Under the pieces are notes generated by a model. That model was not told the DNA's origin. It searched no databases and saw only the letters and a list, made by a program, of their open reading frames with translations. From CAJGDV01 sp036667875 (GTDB taxonomy: Bacteria > Bacillota_I > Bacilli_A > RF39 > UBA660): a stretch of 64,000 bases of DNA. The stretch spans positions 1-64,000 of the forward strand of contig JAVWTD010000002.1 of NCBI GenBank assembly GCA_036667875.1, given 5' to 3'. Position numbers and translations under genes: made by a program. This document shows, piece by piece, positions 1-8,975 of the stretch; position 1 is the first letter of the stretch, and the number at the start of each line of letters is the position of its first letter.

Positions 1-6
1 AAAAAG

Positions 7-36
7 AAAAAGAAAAAATAATATTTCTTTTTTTAT
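7..36 (+). terminator. Possible terminator of a gene upstream of the window
   Basis: An A-rich arm (7-15) can pair with a TTTCTTTTT arm (24-32) and is followed by a T run. The hairpin is all A/T but one pair, so it is weak. A -10-like TATAAT follows at 50-55 and would serve lemA. Confidence 0.35.
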
Positions 37-78
37 TTTAAATAAGTGGTATAATTATAATAGAAGGGAGTAGAGAAT

Positions 79-627
79 ATGGGAATATACATAATAGCAG
101 GCATAATTGCTTTAATTCTTATTTATGCTTTAATAGTTTATAATGGACTAATAGGTATGAGAAACAAAGTAAAAGAAGCCTTCTCAACAATGGATGTTTA
201 TTTGAAAAAAAGATGGGATTTAATTCCAAACCTTGTTGAATCAGTAAAAGGATACGCAAAACATGAAAAAGAAACATTAGAAGAAGTAGTTTCATTAAGA
301 AATAGTGCCTACGATAACATGTCACAAACCGAAAAAATTGATGCTAACCAACAAATGTCAAATGGCTTATCAAAATTAATGATGTTAGCAGAAAGTTATC
401 CTGATTTAAAAGCAAATCAAAATTTTATGGATTTAAGCAAAGAACTTTCAAAAGTTGAAGAAGATATTGCTAATTCAAGAAAATATTATAATGCAACAGT
501 AAGAAACATGAATGATAAAGTTCAAATGTTTCCAAGTAATCTTTTTGCTAAAATATTTGGATTTAAAGAAATGACAATGTTTGAAGTTAAAGAAGAAAAC
601 AGAGAAAATGTAAAGGTGGAATTCTAA
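79..627 (+). CDS. lemA: LemA family protein
   Basis: A 182-residue LemA-family protein, at the usual length for the family. It has one N-terminal membrane segment (about residues 3-22) and then the long helical LemA domain; the conserved stretch KKRWDLIPNLVESVKGYAKH lies near residues 43-62. The family's biochemical role is not settled; it is a membrane-anchored, mostly surface-facing helical bundle. The start has an AAGGGAG ribosome site 12 bases upstream, and TATAAT at 50-55 is a likely -10 box. The stop overlaps the next start by one base, and pairing of LemA with a DUF2207 protein is common, so the two are probably translated together. Confidence 0.93.
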   Translation: MGIYIIAGIIALILIYALIVYNGLIGMRNKVKEAFSTMDVYLKKRWDLIPNLVESVKGYAKHEKETLEEVVSLRNSAYDNMSQTEKIDANQQMSNGLSKLMMLAESYPDLKANQNFMDLSKELSKVEEDIANSRKYYNATVRNMNDKVQMFPSNLFAKIFGFKEMTMFEVKEENRENVKVEF

Positions 628-2474
628 TGAAAAAAATAGTTAGCACTCTTGCTTTTCTCTTTTTATTTTTGTTACCTTTAAAAATAAATGCATTAGAAGA
701 TACAAATCTCATTGGTAATGGAGAATATGCAATAACAAATTATAATATTGATATAAAAGTAAATATGAATAATTCTTTTTCTATTACAGAAAATATTAGT
801 ACTCATTTTAGTATAGAAAAGCACGGAATAATAAGAACAATTCCACTTATAAATAATGTTACTAGATTAGATGGATCAAAATATACTAATTTTGCTAAAA
901 TAACAAATATAAAGGTAAATGAACAATTTACTTCATCAAAATCATCAAAAAAATTAAAACTAAAAATAGGAGATCCAAATCAATTTATAACTGAAGATAA
1001 AACATATAATATAAGTTATTTATATAGTTTAGGACAAGATAAAACAAAAGATTTTGATGAATTATATTTTAACATTATTGGAACAGAGTGGGATACAACA
1101 ATTAGTAATGTTAATTTCACAATCACTATGCCAAAAGATTTCGACGAATCAAAAATAGGCTTTTCAAGTGGTGAGTTTGGTTCAATTGATAAAAGTAAAG
1201 TATTTTATACTGTTCAAGATAATACTATAAAAGGAGAATATAGAGGAGTAGTAAACCCAAAAGAAGCAGTTACCATAAGATTACAATTAGAAGAAGGTTA
1301 CTTTAACAAACCAGGTTTTAATTATAGTATTATTTTAATATTCTTAATACCATTTATAGGACTTTTTATAGCAATAATACTTTATCTATTACATGGTATT
1401 GATAAAAAAGTAATTGAAACAGTTGAATTTTATCCACCAGAAGGTCATAACAGCCTAGATTTAGCCTTTTTATATAAAGGATATGTTGAAAATAAAGACA
1501 TAATTTCATTACTAATTTATTTGGCAAATAAAGGATATTTAACTATCGAAGAAACAATACCTAAAGACAATTTTTTATTTACTAAATTAAAAGATTACGA
1601 TGGAAATAACGAGGAAGAAAAAATCTTCTTTGATGGATTATTTGACTTTTATAAACGAAAGGAAGTTACTTTATTAGACTTAAAAAATGAATTTTATAAA
1701 TCATTAATTAAAATTAAAAATGTAACAGAAAGTAAAGAAAATAAAAATAAAATTTATGAAAAAAAATCTATTTTTTTATATATAATTCCGACTATTTTGT
1801 TAATCATTTCAGTTCTTACTCTTATGACAGTTCCTACTCTTGAATATGCAGGAATAGGAGGTTTAGTGGAAATATTAGTTATGAATAGTTTTATACTAGG
1901 TTTCTTCTTTTCATTTATTTTATTTACAAAACAAACAAGTTTTCTTTTTCTAGAAATTTTAATAATGACACCATTTCTATTTTCTATTTATAGCGAGAGT
2001 TATATACCAATTGCAATCGCAGAAAATCCAGTATATTTAATAGGAGAGATATTTGGTCTTGTTTGTATAGTTGGAATGATTATATGTATAAGGCATTTAT
2101 CTAAAAGAAATGAATATGGCAGCGCGATTTTAGGGAAAATTAAAGGATTTAAAAATTTCCTTGAAACAGCTGAAAAACCAAAACTAGAAACACTTGTTGC
2201 AAGTAATCCAACATATTTTTATGATATATTACCATTTACTTATATTCTTGGAGTATCAAATAAATGGATATCAAAATTTGAATCAATTTCAATGAGTGAA
2301 CCAAATTGGTATCATGGAAATGGTTCATTTAATATAGTTGTATTTGGAAATATGATGGATAGAACTATGAGTAATTCTACAAGTTATATGAGTTCAAACC
2401 CAAATTCAAGTTCATCTACCGGTGGAGGATCTTCTGGAGGAGGTTCAGGCGGTGGAGGTGGAAGTTCTTGGTAA
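627..2474 (+). CDS. DUF2207 domain-containing membrane protein with Gly-rich tail
   Basis: A 615-residue membrane protein. It has a signal sequence (residues 1-22), a long extracytoplasmic beta-rich DUF2207 domain, a membrane segment near 232-256, a cytoplasmic stretch, then a cluster of hydrophobic segments between about 385 and 490. The end is a low-complexity Ser/Gly tail (about 592-615) closing in SSW, a hallmark of this family in Firmicutes. Function is unknown. It is translationally coupled to lemA (stop and start share a base), supporting a joint envelope role. The first assembly gap begins 43 bases after the stop, so anything cotranscribed downstream is not visible. Confidence 0.88.
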   Translation: MKKIVSTLAFLFLFLLPLKINALEDTNLIGNGEYAITNYNIDIKVNMNNSFSITENISTHFSIEKHGIIRTIPLINNVTRLDGSKYTNFAKITNIKVNEQFTSSKSSKKLKLKIGDPNQFITEDKTYNISYLYSLGQDKTKDFDELYFNIIGTEWDTTISNVNFTITMPKDFDESKIGFSSGEFGSIDKSKVFYTVQDNTIKGEYRGVVNPKEAVTIRLQLEEGYFNKPGFNYSIILIFLIPFIGLFIAIILYLLHGIDKKVIETVEFYPPEGHNSLDLAFLYKGYVENKDIISLLIYLANKGYLTIEETIPKDNFLFTKLKDYDGNNEEEKIFFDGLFDFYKRKEVTLLDLKNEFYKSLIKIKNVTESKENKNKIYEKKSIFLYIIPTILLIISVLTLMTVPTLEYAGIGGLVEILVMNSFILGFFFSFILFTKQTSFLFLEILIMTPFLFSIYSESYIPIAIAENPVYLIGEIFGLVCIVGMIICIRHLSKRNEYGSAILGKIKGFKNFLETAEKPKLETLVASNPTYFYDILPFTYILGVSNKWISKFESISMSEPNWYHGNGSFNIVVFGNMMDRTMSNSTSYMSSNPNSSSSTGGGSSGGGSGGGGGSSW

Positions 2475-2517
2475 CTTTTACATATTTTAATATAATTTAA
2501 GGAGAAAATATTTTTCT

Positions 2518-2617
2518 NNNNNNNNNNNNNNNNNNNNNNNNNNNNNNNNNNNNNNNNNNNNNNNNNNNNNNNNNNNNNNNNNNNNNNNNNNNNNNNNNNN
2601 NNNNNNNNNNNNNNNNN
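2518..2617. other. Assembly gap (100 N)
   Basis: Exactly 100 N, the usual placeholder for a scaffold join of unknown length. The sequences on both sides contain a similar AAGGAGAAAA ribosome-site stretch (about 2501-2510 and 2631-2640), so the break may fall in repeated or paralogous sequence. Confidence 0.99.
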
Positions 2618-2646
2618 GAATAATAATTTGAAGGAGAAAAGAATAA

Positions 2647-3840
2647 ATGAAAAAATTAATACTAACTATTTCTATTTTAACAATTATATTTTTGGGTGTA
2701 ATAACTATTATATTTAATAATAAAAGTAAATACATTAAAAAAAATGTTGATTACGATTATGTATATTTAATTTCTAATTTACCATCTTATATCTCTAAAA
2801 AATCTACGATGGTTTTTGTTGAAAACAGGAAAATTGTAAATGAATTCGAATTTGGAAAATGGACATATAACAACCTTTTTATTGATTCAAATAATTATAT
2901 TAATACCATTGGTGATTATGAAGAATTTGGATATACTTATGATTCTAAAATAAATCAACTGAATACATTTAATTTAAGTAATACTAACGATAATAAAAAA
3001 TGTACTGGTTCTTTTGTAAATATGCTAAATACTAACAATGGTAATGGATATATTTTAAATTATGGATATATTAATAATGACACATATATGTTTTATGTTA
3101 AAATTAATAATGATTGCTATAATATACCTTTAATAATGGAAACATATAGTTATGATTCAAAAAAAAATATTATTAATATAGAAGGATATCAAAAATCTGT
3201 ATCTAATGGCGTAAATGTAAAACAGTCGAAATATCTTTATTATCAAATAGATTTAAATAATAAGAAAGTAAGCAAAATAAATTTGAAAAATCAAGATGAA
3301 TATACTCCATCAATTTCCGGACAATACATTGAAAGTTACATTTCTCACGGAAATATTTATTCTGTTTTTGAATATTATGATAATCAATATAAAGATGATT
3401 CTGTTTCACCAAATAGAACAATTTATTTAGTAAAAAGAGATCCTAATACTTTAAAAATATTAAATAAAGTTGAACTTGACAAAAAAACTTCAGATGTATT
3501 TTCAAGTAAAAGTAGAAACGATAATATTATTGGTTATTTTGAAAATGATAAATTATACTTTGTTAAGTATGATAACGGGAGAAACTTTATAAATATTTAT
3601 AATCTTGAAGGAAATTTAGAAAATAGTATTGATATAACTCGTGATGATTTAAAAGAATTTAAATTAAGCGGTAAATATACAATATTTAAAAATGGTAAAC
3701 TACATTATATTAATACATCATATAAAAAAGGCATTGCTCATTATGTATATAATATTGATAAATTAAAATATGAAAATGATAATATAATAAATTATGAATT
3801 TAAAGAAAATCAACAAATATTTTCATTCGATATAAGATGA
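2647..3840 (+). CDS. Uncharacterised membrane-anchored extracytoplasmic protein
   Basis: A 397-residue protein that I do not recognise. It has an N-terminal hydrophobic anchor (about residues 4-23) without a lipobox Cys, then a Tyr- and Asn-rich region with many short beta-strand-like blocks, suggesting a beta-propeller-type surface domain (inference). Two Cys (KKCTGSF and NDCYNIP) lie in the first half. The ribosome site is AAGGAG, 7 bases before the ATG. It sits alone between two assembly gaps, so its placement next to the lemA pair is uncertain. It could be one of several paralogues that broke the assembly. Confidence 0.75.
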   Translation: MKKLILTISILTIIFLGVITIIFNNKSKYIKKNVDYDYVYLISNLPSYISKKSTMVFVENRKIVNEFEFGKWTYNNLFIDSNNYINTIGDYEEFGYTYDSKINQLNTFNLSNTNDNKKCTGSFVNMLNTNNGNGYILNYGYINNDTYMFYVKINNDCYNIPLIMETYSYDSKKNIINIEGYQKSVSNGVNVKQSKYLYYQIDLNNKKVSKINLKNQDEYTPSISGQYIESYISHGNIYSVFEYYDNQYKDDSVSPNRTIYLVKRDPNTLKILNKVELDKKTSDVFSSKSRNDNIIGYFENDKLYFVKYDNGRNFINIYNLEGNLENSIDITRDDLKEFKLSGKYTIFKNGKLHYINTSYKKGIAHYVYNIDKLKYENDNIINYEFKENQQIFSFDIR

Positions 3841-3912
3841 CAAATTATTTTTTGAATATAGATGTCTATAGTAGAATAGATAACATACTTTTCTTCATAG
3901 TTAAATAGTGTT

Positions 3913-4012
3913 NNNNNNNNNNNNNNNNNNNNNNNNNNNNNNNNNNNNNNNNNNNNNNNNNNNNNNNNNNNNNNNNNNNNNNNNNNNNNNNNNNNNNNNN
4001 NNNNNNNNNNNN
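3913..4012. other. Assembly gap (100 N)
   Basis: A second run of exactly 100 N. The contig from 2618 to 3912 is therefore isolated on both sides, and its order and orientation depend on scaffolding only. Confidence 0.99.
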
Positions 4013-4187
4013 GAAATTCCAAGTTGGATAATAGACTACATAAATGTGTATGACAAGACCAAGATTTCTGTGAGAAAATTTAGTTAGTATGTTATAATAG
4101 AATTGTAGTAATTTGAAAAGACACTAAAAAGAATAATTCGCGAAAAAACAAATACTATTATGAAAGAAGTATAGAAGGAAAAGTAGT

Positions 4188-4838
4188 ATGAGTAAAAATG
4201 AAGAAAAAAAAGATAGTGTTTGGAAAAAGATGGATAAGGCATTTAATGTGATACCTAAAATTGGAAGAACAATAATCTTGGTAGCATTAGCTGCATTGGT
4301 AGTTAATGCAGGACTAACAATAACAGATAATCTTAGAACAAAATCAAAAGCAACAAGTTTTGGATTAAAGGATATGGGAGAATTAATTACCCAAACAGCA
4401 TATGTAACAGTAATTCAAGATAGTAGAGATGATAGAGATTTTTTCAATTTATTTAAAATACCATTTACAGAAAGTAGAATGATATTTAGTTATGATTTTA
4501 CAGTAGATGCAAGTGTTAATTTCGAAAAAATAACATACGAGGTTGATGATGAAAAAAAAGAATTTATAGTAAAATTACCTCACGCAACACATTACAAAAC
4601 AACTCCAGATTTTTCATCACAAGAAGTTTATCTAGATGAAGATAATTTATTTTCAAGAATAGATTTAAAAGAACAAAATGAAGCTATGATAACAATGCAA
4701 ACAAAAGCTACAACAACAGCAATTGAAAATAACCTTTTAGCAGCAGCAGATGAAAATGCTCAAAAAATTATTACTGCAATGTTTAAGAGTGATTCGAAAC
4801 GTAAAGATTATAAGGTTACTTATAAATACATTGATTAA
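4188..4838 (+). CDS. DUF4230 domain-containing protein
   Basis: A 216-residue protein with a single membrane segment (about residues 28-46) and an outer domain matching DUF4230: a region after the anchor reading KDMGELITQTAYVTVIQ, then beta-rich sequence and a C-terminal helix with NLLAAADENAQKII. The function of the family is unknown. The ATG follows GAAGGAAAAGTAGT. A -10 box TATAAT at 4093-4098 is a likely promoter. The next reading frame begins 12 bases after the stop, so the gene probably heads a two-gene operon with the broken DUF1232-like gene. Confidence 0.85.
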   Translation: MSKNEEKKDSVWKKMDKAFNVIPKIGRTIILVALAALVVNAGLTITDNLRTKSKATSFGLKDMGELITQTAYVTVIQDSRDDRDFFNLFKIPFTESRMIFSYDFTVDASVNFEKITYEVDDEKKEFIVKLPHATHYKTTPDFSSQEVYLDEDNLFSRIDLKEQNEAMITMQTKATTTAIENNLLAAADENAQKIITAMFKSDSKRKDYKVTYKYID

Positions 4839-4849
4839 GGTGATGTAGT

Positions 4850-5231
4850 ATGAAAAAAGCAAAAGATATTTTGATTAAAGTTGCTATTGGAGTAGTAGTA
4901 GCAATTGCATTATTTTACTTTGTATTAATGCTACTAAGATAAAAGGAAAAATAAAGAAAATGTTAAAATTACAGAAGAACAAGCAAAAAAAGAATACACA
5001 AAGATACCATTGGAATCAATTGTTGGAATCGTTTCTGCATTGATTTATATACTATCGTCAATTGATTTGCTTCCAGATGTAGCTGGTCCATTAGGATATC
5101 TAGATAATGTAGATTTTGAATTTAGACAATGTGGAACTTACACTATAAAAGCAGGGAAACAATATAAAATTCAAACAAAAGATTTGTGTAAACAAGCAAG
5201 ATTAGCGAATATTGATTATAAAAAACAGTAA
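4850..5231 (+). pseudogene. Frameshifted DUF1232 (YkvA-like) small membrane protein
   Basis: The first frame (4850-4942) encodes 30 residues, MKKAKDILIKVAIGVVVAIA and a hydrophobic end, then stops. A second frame, open from 4938, continues with a charged linker (KENVKITEEQAKKEYTKIP) and the DUF1232 core, ALIYILSSIDLLPD and GPLGYLDN. Joining needs one base removed around 4936-4942 (CTAAGATAAAAGG). After LDN the expected helix is replaced by unrelated sequence (DFEFRQCGTYTIKAG) up to 5231. So the gene looks both frameshifted and altered at its 3' end. A sequencing error could explain the shift but not the tail. The TTG at 5010 as an independent start has no ribosome site. Confidence 0.6.
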
Positions 5232-5266
5232 TACAAATTACAATTTAACAATTAGATTAAAAATAG

Positions 5267-5301
5267 AAGCATTGATGGAATAGAACATCAGTGCTTTTTT
5301 T
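5267..5301 (+). terminator. Rho-independent terminator
   Basis: GCATTGATG pairs with CATCAGTGC around an 8-base loop and is followed by seven T. It closes the DUF4230/DUF1232 unit. Confidence 0.85.
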
Positions 5302-5453
5302 CCATATAAATACATTTTAAATAGAAATAAATTTGAAACAACAAATAATTAACAAACTTCTAACAAAAGGGCTAAAAAAAATCTACAAAATTTCAATAAT
5401 TAAGTAGATAAAATGAAAAATCTATGATATCTTGTTGTTACACGAGAGGTTAT

Positions 5454-5492
5454 AAAAAAACTAACACCCTTCCATTTTAGGAATGATGTTAG
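5454..5492 (-). terminator. Terminator of tRNA-Gly
   Basis: On the minus strand CTAACATCATTCC pairs with GGAAGGGTGTTAG (one mismatch, one G-U) and is followed by seven T. It lies 13 bases beyond the tRNA 3' end. Confidence 0.88.
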
Positions 5493-5505
5493 ACTATTGA
5501 CATAT

Positions 5506-5579
<74 letters not shown>

Positions 5580-5597
5580 ACTTGGTAGGCACTTTTA

Positions 5598-5625
5598 ATT
5601 ATACTCCTTTTAGTGTGTATGTCAA
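5598..5625 (-). promoter_or_regulatory. Promoter of tRNA-Gly
   Basis: On the minus strand a consensus TTGACA (5620-5625) and TATAAT (5598-5603) are separated by 16 bases. The -10 box ends 18 bases before the tRNA 5' end. It is one of the strongest promoters in the window. Confidence 0.9.
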
Positions 5626-5842
5626 CTATTTTTGTTATTATTTATGAATTTTTTTGAAAAAAAGTTATTTGAATTAGTAAATGCAACCCTAAAATATATT
5701 TCAAACACTTAATTGATTATAAAGATACCGCATAAAAATATTTTGGATGAAAAAAGTAGAGACTTTTCAACTCTTTTCTCGTATTTTTAAAATAATCCGT
5801 AAATAGTAACCTAATTAATAAAACATTTTATTTGAAATGTGA
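5626..5842. other. AT-rich intergenic stretch, nothing recognised
   Basis: Between the tRNA promoter and the ABC transporter promoter I see no open frame of note and no convincing structured RNA. There is a weak inverted repeat around 5750-5780 (GTAGAGACTTTTC / CTCTTTTCTC) that I would not name. Confidence 0.5.
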
Positions 5843-5848
5843 TATAAT
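5840..5848 (+). promoter_or_regulatory. Extended -10 promoter of the ABC transporter operon
   Basis: TGATATAAT (TG at 5840-5841, TATAAT at 5843-5848) lies 23 bases before the ATG of the ATPase gene. No good -35 box is visible, as expected for extended -10 promoters. A GGAGG ribosome site follows. Confidence 0.65.
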
Positions 5849-5871
5849 TTAATTATAATGGAGGTTAAAAC

Positions 5872-6573
5872 ATGGCATACATAGAATTTAAAAATGTAAA
5901 TAAAATATACAATATGGGTGAAGTAAAAATAAACGCCTTAATGAATACTAATCTAACAATAGAAAAAGGAGAATTAGTAGTAATAGTAGGCCCAAGTGGA
6001 GCAGGTAAGACAACAGCACTTAACCTACTTGGAGGAATGGATACAGTAACAAACGGAGAAATACTAATAGATAGCAAAGATATAACAAAATTAAAAGGAA
6101 AAAAATTAATAAAATACCGAAGAGATGATATAGGATTTGTATTCCAATTTTATAATTTAATCCAAAACTTAACAGTTATTGAAAATGTAGAATTAGCAAC
6201 ACAAATTTGTAAAAAATCATTAGATCCAAAAACCATTCTAACAAAGGTAGGACTTCAAGATAGATTACATAACTTTCCAAGTCAATTGTCTGGTGGAGAA
6301 CAACAACGTGTTGCCATAGCCCGTGCAATTGCAAAGAATCCTAAAATACTTCTTTGTGATGAACCAACAGGAGCTTTAGATTATCAAACTGGTAAACAAA
6401 TATTAAAATTACTCCAAGATGTTGCCAAAGATGATAAAATGACAGTAATTATAATTACTCATAATGCTGCAATAGCACCAATGGCTGATAAAATAATTCA
6501 CTTCAAAAATGGTACCGCTAGTGATATCATAATAAACAAAGAAACAATTCCTGTTGAAAAGATAGAGTGGTAA
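5872..6573 (+). CDS. ABC transporter ATP-binding protein, MacB/LolD type
   Basis: A 233-residue ABC ATPase of normal length. Walker A is GPSGAGKTT (about residues 41-49), the Q loop VFQFYNL, the signature LSGGEQQRVAIARA, Walker B ILLCDEPTGALD and the H loop ITHN. The LSGGEQQR/DEPTGALD form is typical of the lipoprotein-release and antimicrobial-peptide-efflux branch that works with FtsX-type permeases. The permease gene begins one base after the stop, so the pair forms one transporter. The substrate cannot be read from sequence. Confidence 0.95.
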   Translation: MAYIEFKNVNKIYNMGEVKINALMNTNLTIEKGELVVIVGPSGAGKTTALNLLGGMDTVTNGEILIDSKDITKLKGKKLIKYRRDDIGFVFQFYNLIQNLTVIENVELATQICKKSLDPKTILTKVGLQDRLHNFPSQLSGGEQQRVAIARAIAKNPKILLCDEPTGALDYQTGKQILKLLQDVAKDDKMTVIIITHNAAIAPMADKIIHFKNGTASDIIINKETIPVEKIEW

Positions 6574-6574
6574 A

Positions 6575-8905
6575 ATGAAAAGTTCATTAAATAAAGATAC
6601 CTTTCGAGAAATAACAAAGAAATTTAAAATATTTCTTTCAATTCTTATAATGTCTCTTTTAGGAGTTGGCTTTTATGCAGGAATAAAAGCAACTTCTCCA
6701 GACATGAAAAAAACATTATCAACATATTTTGAAAATAAAAATGTTATGGATTTAGAAATAAAAACATTAACTGGATTTACTTCAAAACAAGATATTAAGA
6801 ATATAAAAGATATAGAATATGTTTTTGATAGTGATGCAGTAGGAACATTAAAAGATAATAATTACATTTTAAAAATTTTAGAATTTCCTAAAAAAATAAA
6901 TAAGTTAAAATTAATAAAAGGTAGATATCCAAAAAAAGACAATGAAATAGTTATCGAACAATATAGGAATATTAAAATAGGTGACACAATAAAAATAGAT
7001 TCTATATATTATAAAAATAAAGAACTTAAAGTAGTAGGTTTTGTAGAGTCGCCCCTTTATATTTCAGAAGAAAAAGGATCAACCAAATTAGGAAACGGTT
7101 CAATTGACTTTTATTGTTATACTTTAAAAGACAATATCAATGTAAATTTAAGTTCATCAATTTATTTAACACTTGACACAAAATTAAATACATTCGATAA
7201 AAAATATAAAAAATTAGTAGATAAAAAAATAAGCGAACTTAAGAAAATAAACAAAGACTATATAATAACATCTAGAACAGACAACCAAGGTTATTCAAGT
7301 TTCTTAGATGACTCAAAAAGAATAGACAACATAGCAAAGATATTTCCAATAATATTTTTCCTTGTAGCAACTCTTATAAGTCTTACTTCAATGACAAGAA
7401 TGGTTGAAGAACATAGAGTTCAAATAGGAACATTAAAAGGACTTGGTTATACAGGATTACAAATATCTAGAAAATATATTATATATGCAACCCTTGCAAC
7501 TGTTATAGGAGGAATAATAGGAATTGTTTTAGGAGTCAACTGGTTACCTAACTTAATATTTTCTCTTTATGAACAAATGTATAAAATTCCAGATCTAATT
7601 CTAGGATACAATATTGATGATTCACTAACAGGTTTAATTATAGCATTTGTTTGTATTGTAGGTGCAACAACTTTATCATGTTATAGAGAACTTAAAGATA
7701 AACCAGCAGAACTTATGAGACCAAAATCCCCACCCGCTGGAAAAAGAGTATTGTTAGAGTATGTTCCGTTTTTGTGGAACAGATTTAATTTTACTACTAA
7801 AGTAACTTTAAGAAATATGTTTAGATACAAAAAAAGATTCTTTATGACTTTAATAGGAATTGGAGGCTGTACAGGTTTAATTTTTGCAGGATTTGGTTTA
7901 AAAGATTCCGTAAGTGGATTATTACCAGCACAATATGATAATATATTTTTATTTGATTTACAAGCAATGACTGCAGAAAATTTTCTTGAAGAAGACCTAA
8001 AATTTGCCCAACAAGATAAAAACATCAAAGAAGCTGTTTTGACAAATATGCAAAATGGAACAATCAAAACAGACAAAGAAAAATTCACCGATTTTACTAT
8101 CACAGTAGTAGATAAAAACATAGATAAATTTATTAAGATTAAAAGCAAAAACAAAAAAGAAACAATACCATTAAAAGATGGCATAATAATTACTTCAAAA
8201 ATGGCTAAATTAAATAATATAAAAGTAGGAGATTATATTACACTCACTAATGCTAATAATAAATCTGCAAAAGTGAAAGTAGACGATATAGCCGAAAATT
8301 ACTTAAGACATTTCATTTACATTAAATCTTCCATTTATGAAAAAATATTTAAAGAAGAAGTTAAATTTAATACTATAACTGCTAATGTAAAAAAAGAAAG
8401 CAAAATAGATAAAACAAGCGAAAGACTTTTAGATAATCCTAAATTTACTAGAGTAACTCAAACTAGAACAATTGAAAACATGATGAATGATACAATGAAA
8501 AGTTTAAATTATGTAGTATGGATATTAATAATTTCAGCAGGTATTCTTGCTTTCTCCGTTCTTTATAATTTAGCAAATGTAAATATTAATGAGAGAAATA
8601 GAGAACTTGCAACAATAAAAGTATTAGGATTTTATGACTCTGAAGTCTATGAATATATAGAAAGAGAATCCAAAATATTAACATTTTTTGGAATACTGCT
8701 TGGATTTCTAATAGGAAACTCATTAAGTATTGCTATTATTAAAACATGTGAATTAGATATATTTGTATTTCCAACTTTGGTAGGATTTTACTGCTATTTA
8801 TTCTCTGCTTTAATAACTATAGTATTTACATTAGTTATTAATGTGCTAATTTACTTTAGTCTTAAAAAAATAGATATGATAGAATCATTAAAGAGTGTTG
8901 AATAA
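6575..8905 (+). CDS. FtsX-like ABC transporter permease, two-domain
   Basis: A 776-residue permease. The first membrane segment (residues 17-37) is followed by a large outer domain, then three segments of a first FtsX domain (about 255-370, with LISLTSMTRMVEEHRVQIG). A second signal-anchor-like segment near 420 leads to another outer domain and a second FtsX domain (about 645-770, NVNINERNRELATIKVLGF). This duplicated architecture is typical of the large FtsX permeases paired with a separate ATPase. The gene starts one base after the ATPase stop. No histidine kinase or response regulator lies beside it, so a BceAB-type resistance module is not indicated. Confidence 0.93.
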   Translation: MKSSLNKDTFREITKKFKIFLSILIMSLLGVGFYAGIKATSPDMKKTLSTYFENKNVMDLEIKTLTGFTSKQDIKNIKDIEYVFDSDAVGTLKDNNYILKILEFPKKINKLKLIKGRYPKKDNEIVIEQYRNIKIGDTIKIDSIYYKNKELKVVGFVESPLYISEEKGSTKLGNGSIDFYCYTLKDNINVNLSSSIYLTLDTKLNTFDKKYKKLVDKKISELKKINKDYIITSRTDNQGYSSFLDDSKRIDNIAKIFPIIFFLVATLISLTSMTRMVEEHRVQIGTLKGLGYTGLQISRKYIIYATLATVIGGIIGIVLGVNWLPNLIFSLYEQMYKIPDLILGYNIDDSLTGLIIAFVCIVGATTLSCYRELKDKPAELMRPKSPPAGKRVLLEYVPFLWNRFNFTTKVTLRNMFRYKKRFFMTLIGIGGCTGLIFAGFGLKDSVSGLLPAQYDNIFLFDLQAMTAENFLEEDLKFAQQDKNIKEAVLTNMQNGTIKTDKEKFTDFTITVVDKNIDKFIKIKSKNKKETIPLKDGIIITSKMAKLNNIKVGDYITLTNANNKSAKVKVDDIAENYLRHFIYIKSSIYEKIFKEEVKFNTITANVKKESKIDKTSERLLDNPKFTRVTQTRTIENMMNDTMKSLNYVVWILIISAGILAFSVLYNLANVNINERNRELATIKVLGFYDSEVYEYIERESKILTFFGILLGFLIGNSLSIAIIKTCELDIFVFPTLVGFYCYLFSALITIVFTLVINVLIYFSLKKIDMIESLKSVE

Positions 8906-8975
8906 CATTCTTTTTCCTTGTAATATTTTAGATAAATGTGTTACAATTATATAGTAGGATTAAGGAGGTAAACAA

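Noticed and set aside
3810..4022. Minus-strand frame spanning the second gap
   Set aside because: Most of its length is N, so no coding claim is possible; the same holds for a frame over the first gap (2487-2735).
7681..8184. 167-residue minus-strand frame opposite the FtsX permease
   Set aside because: It is antisense to a continuous permease gene, and its composition reflects the complement of that gene.
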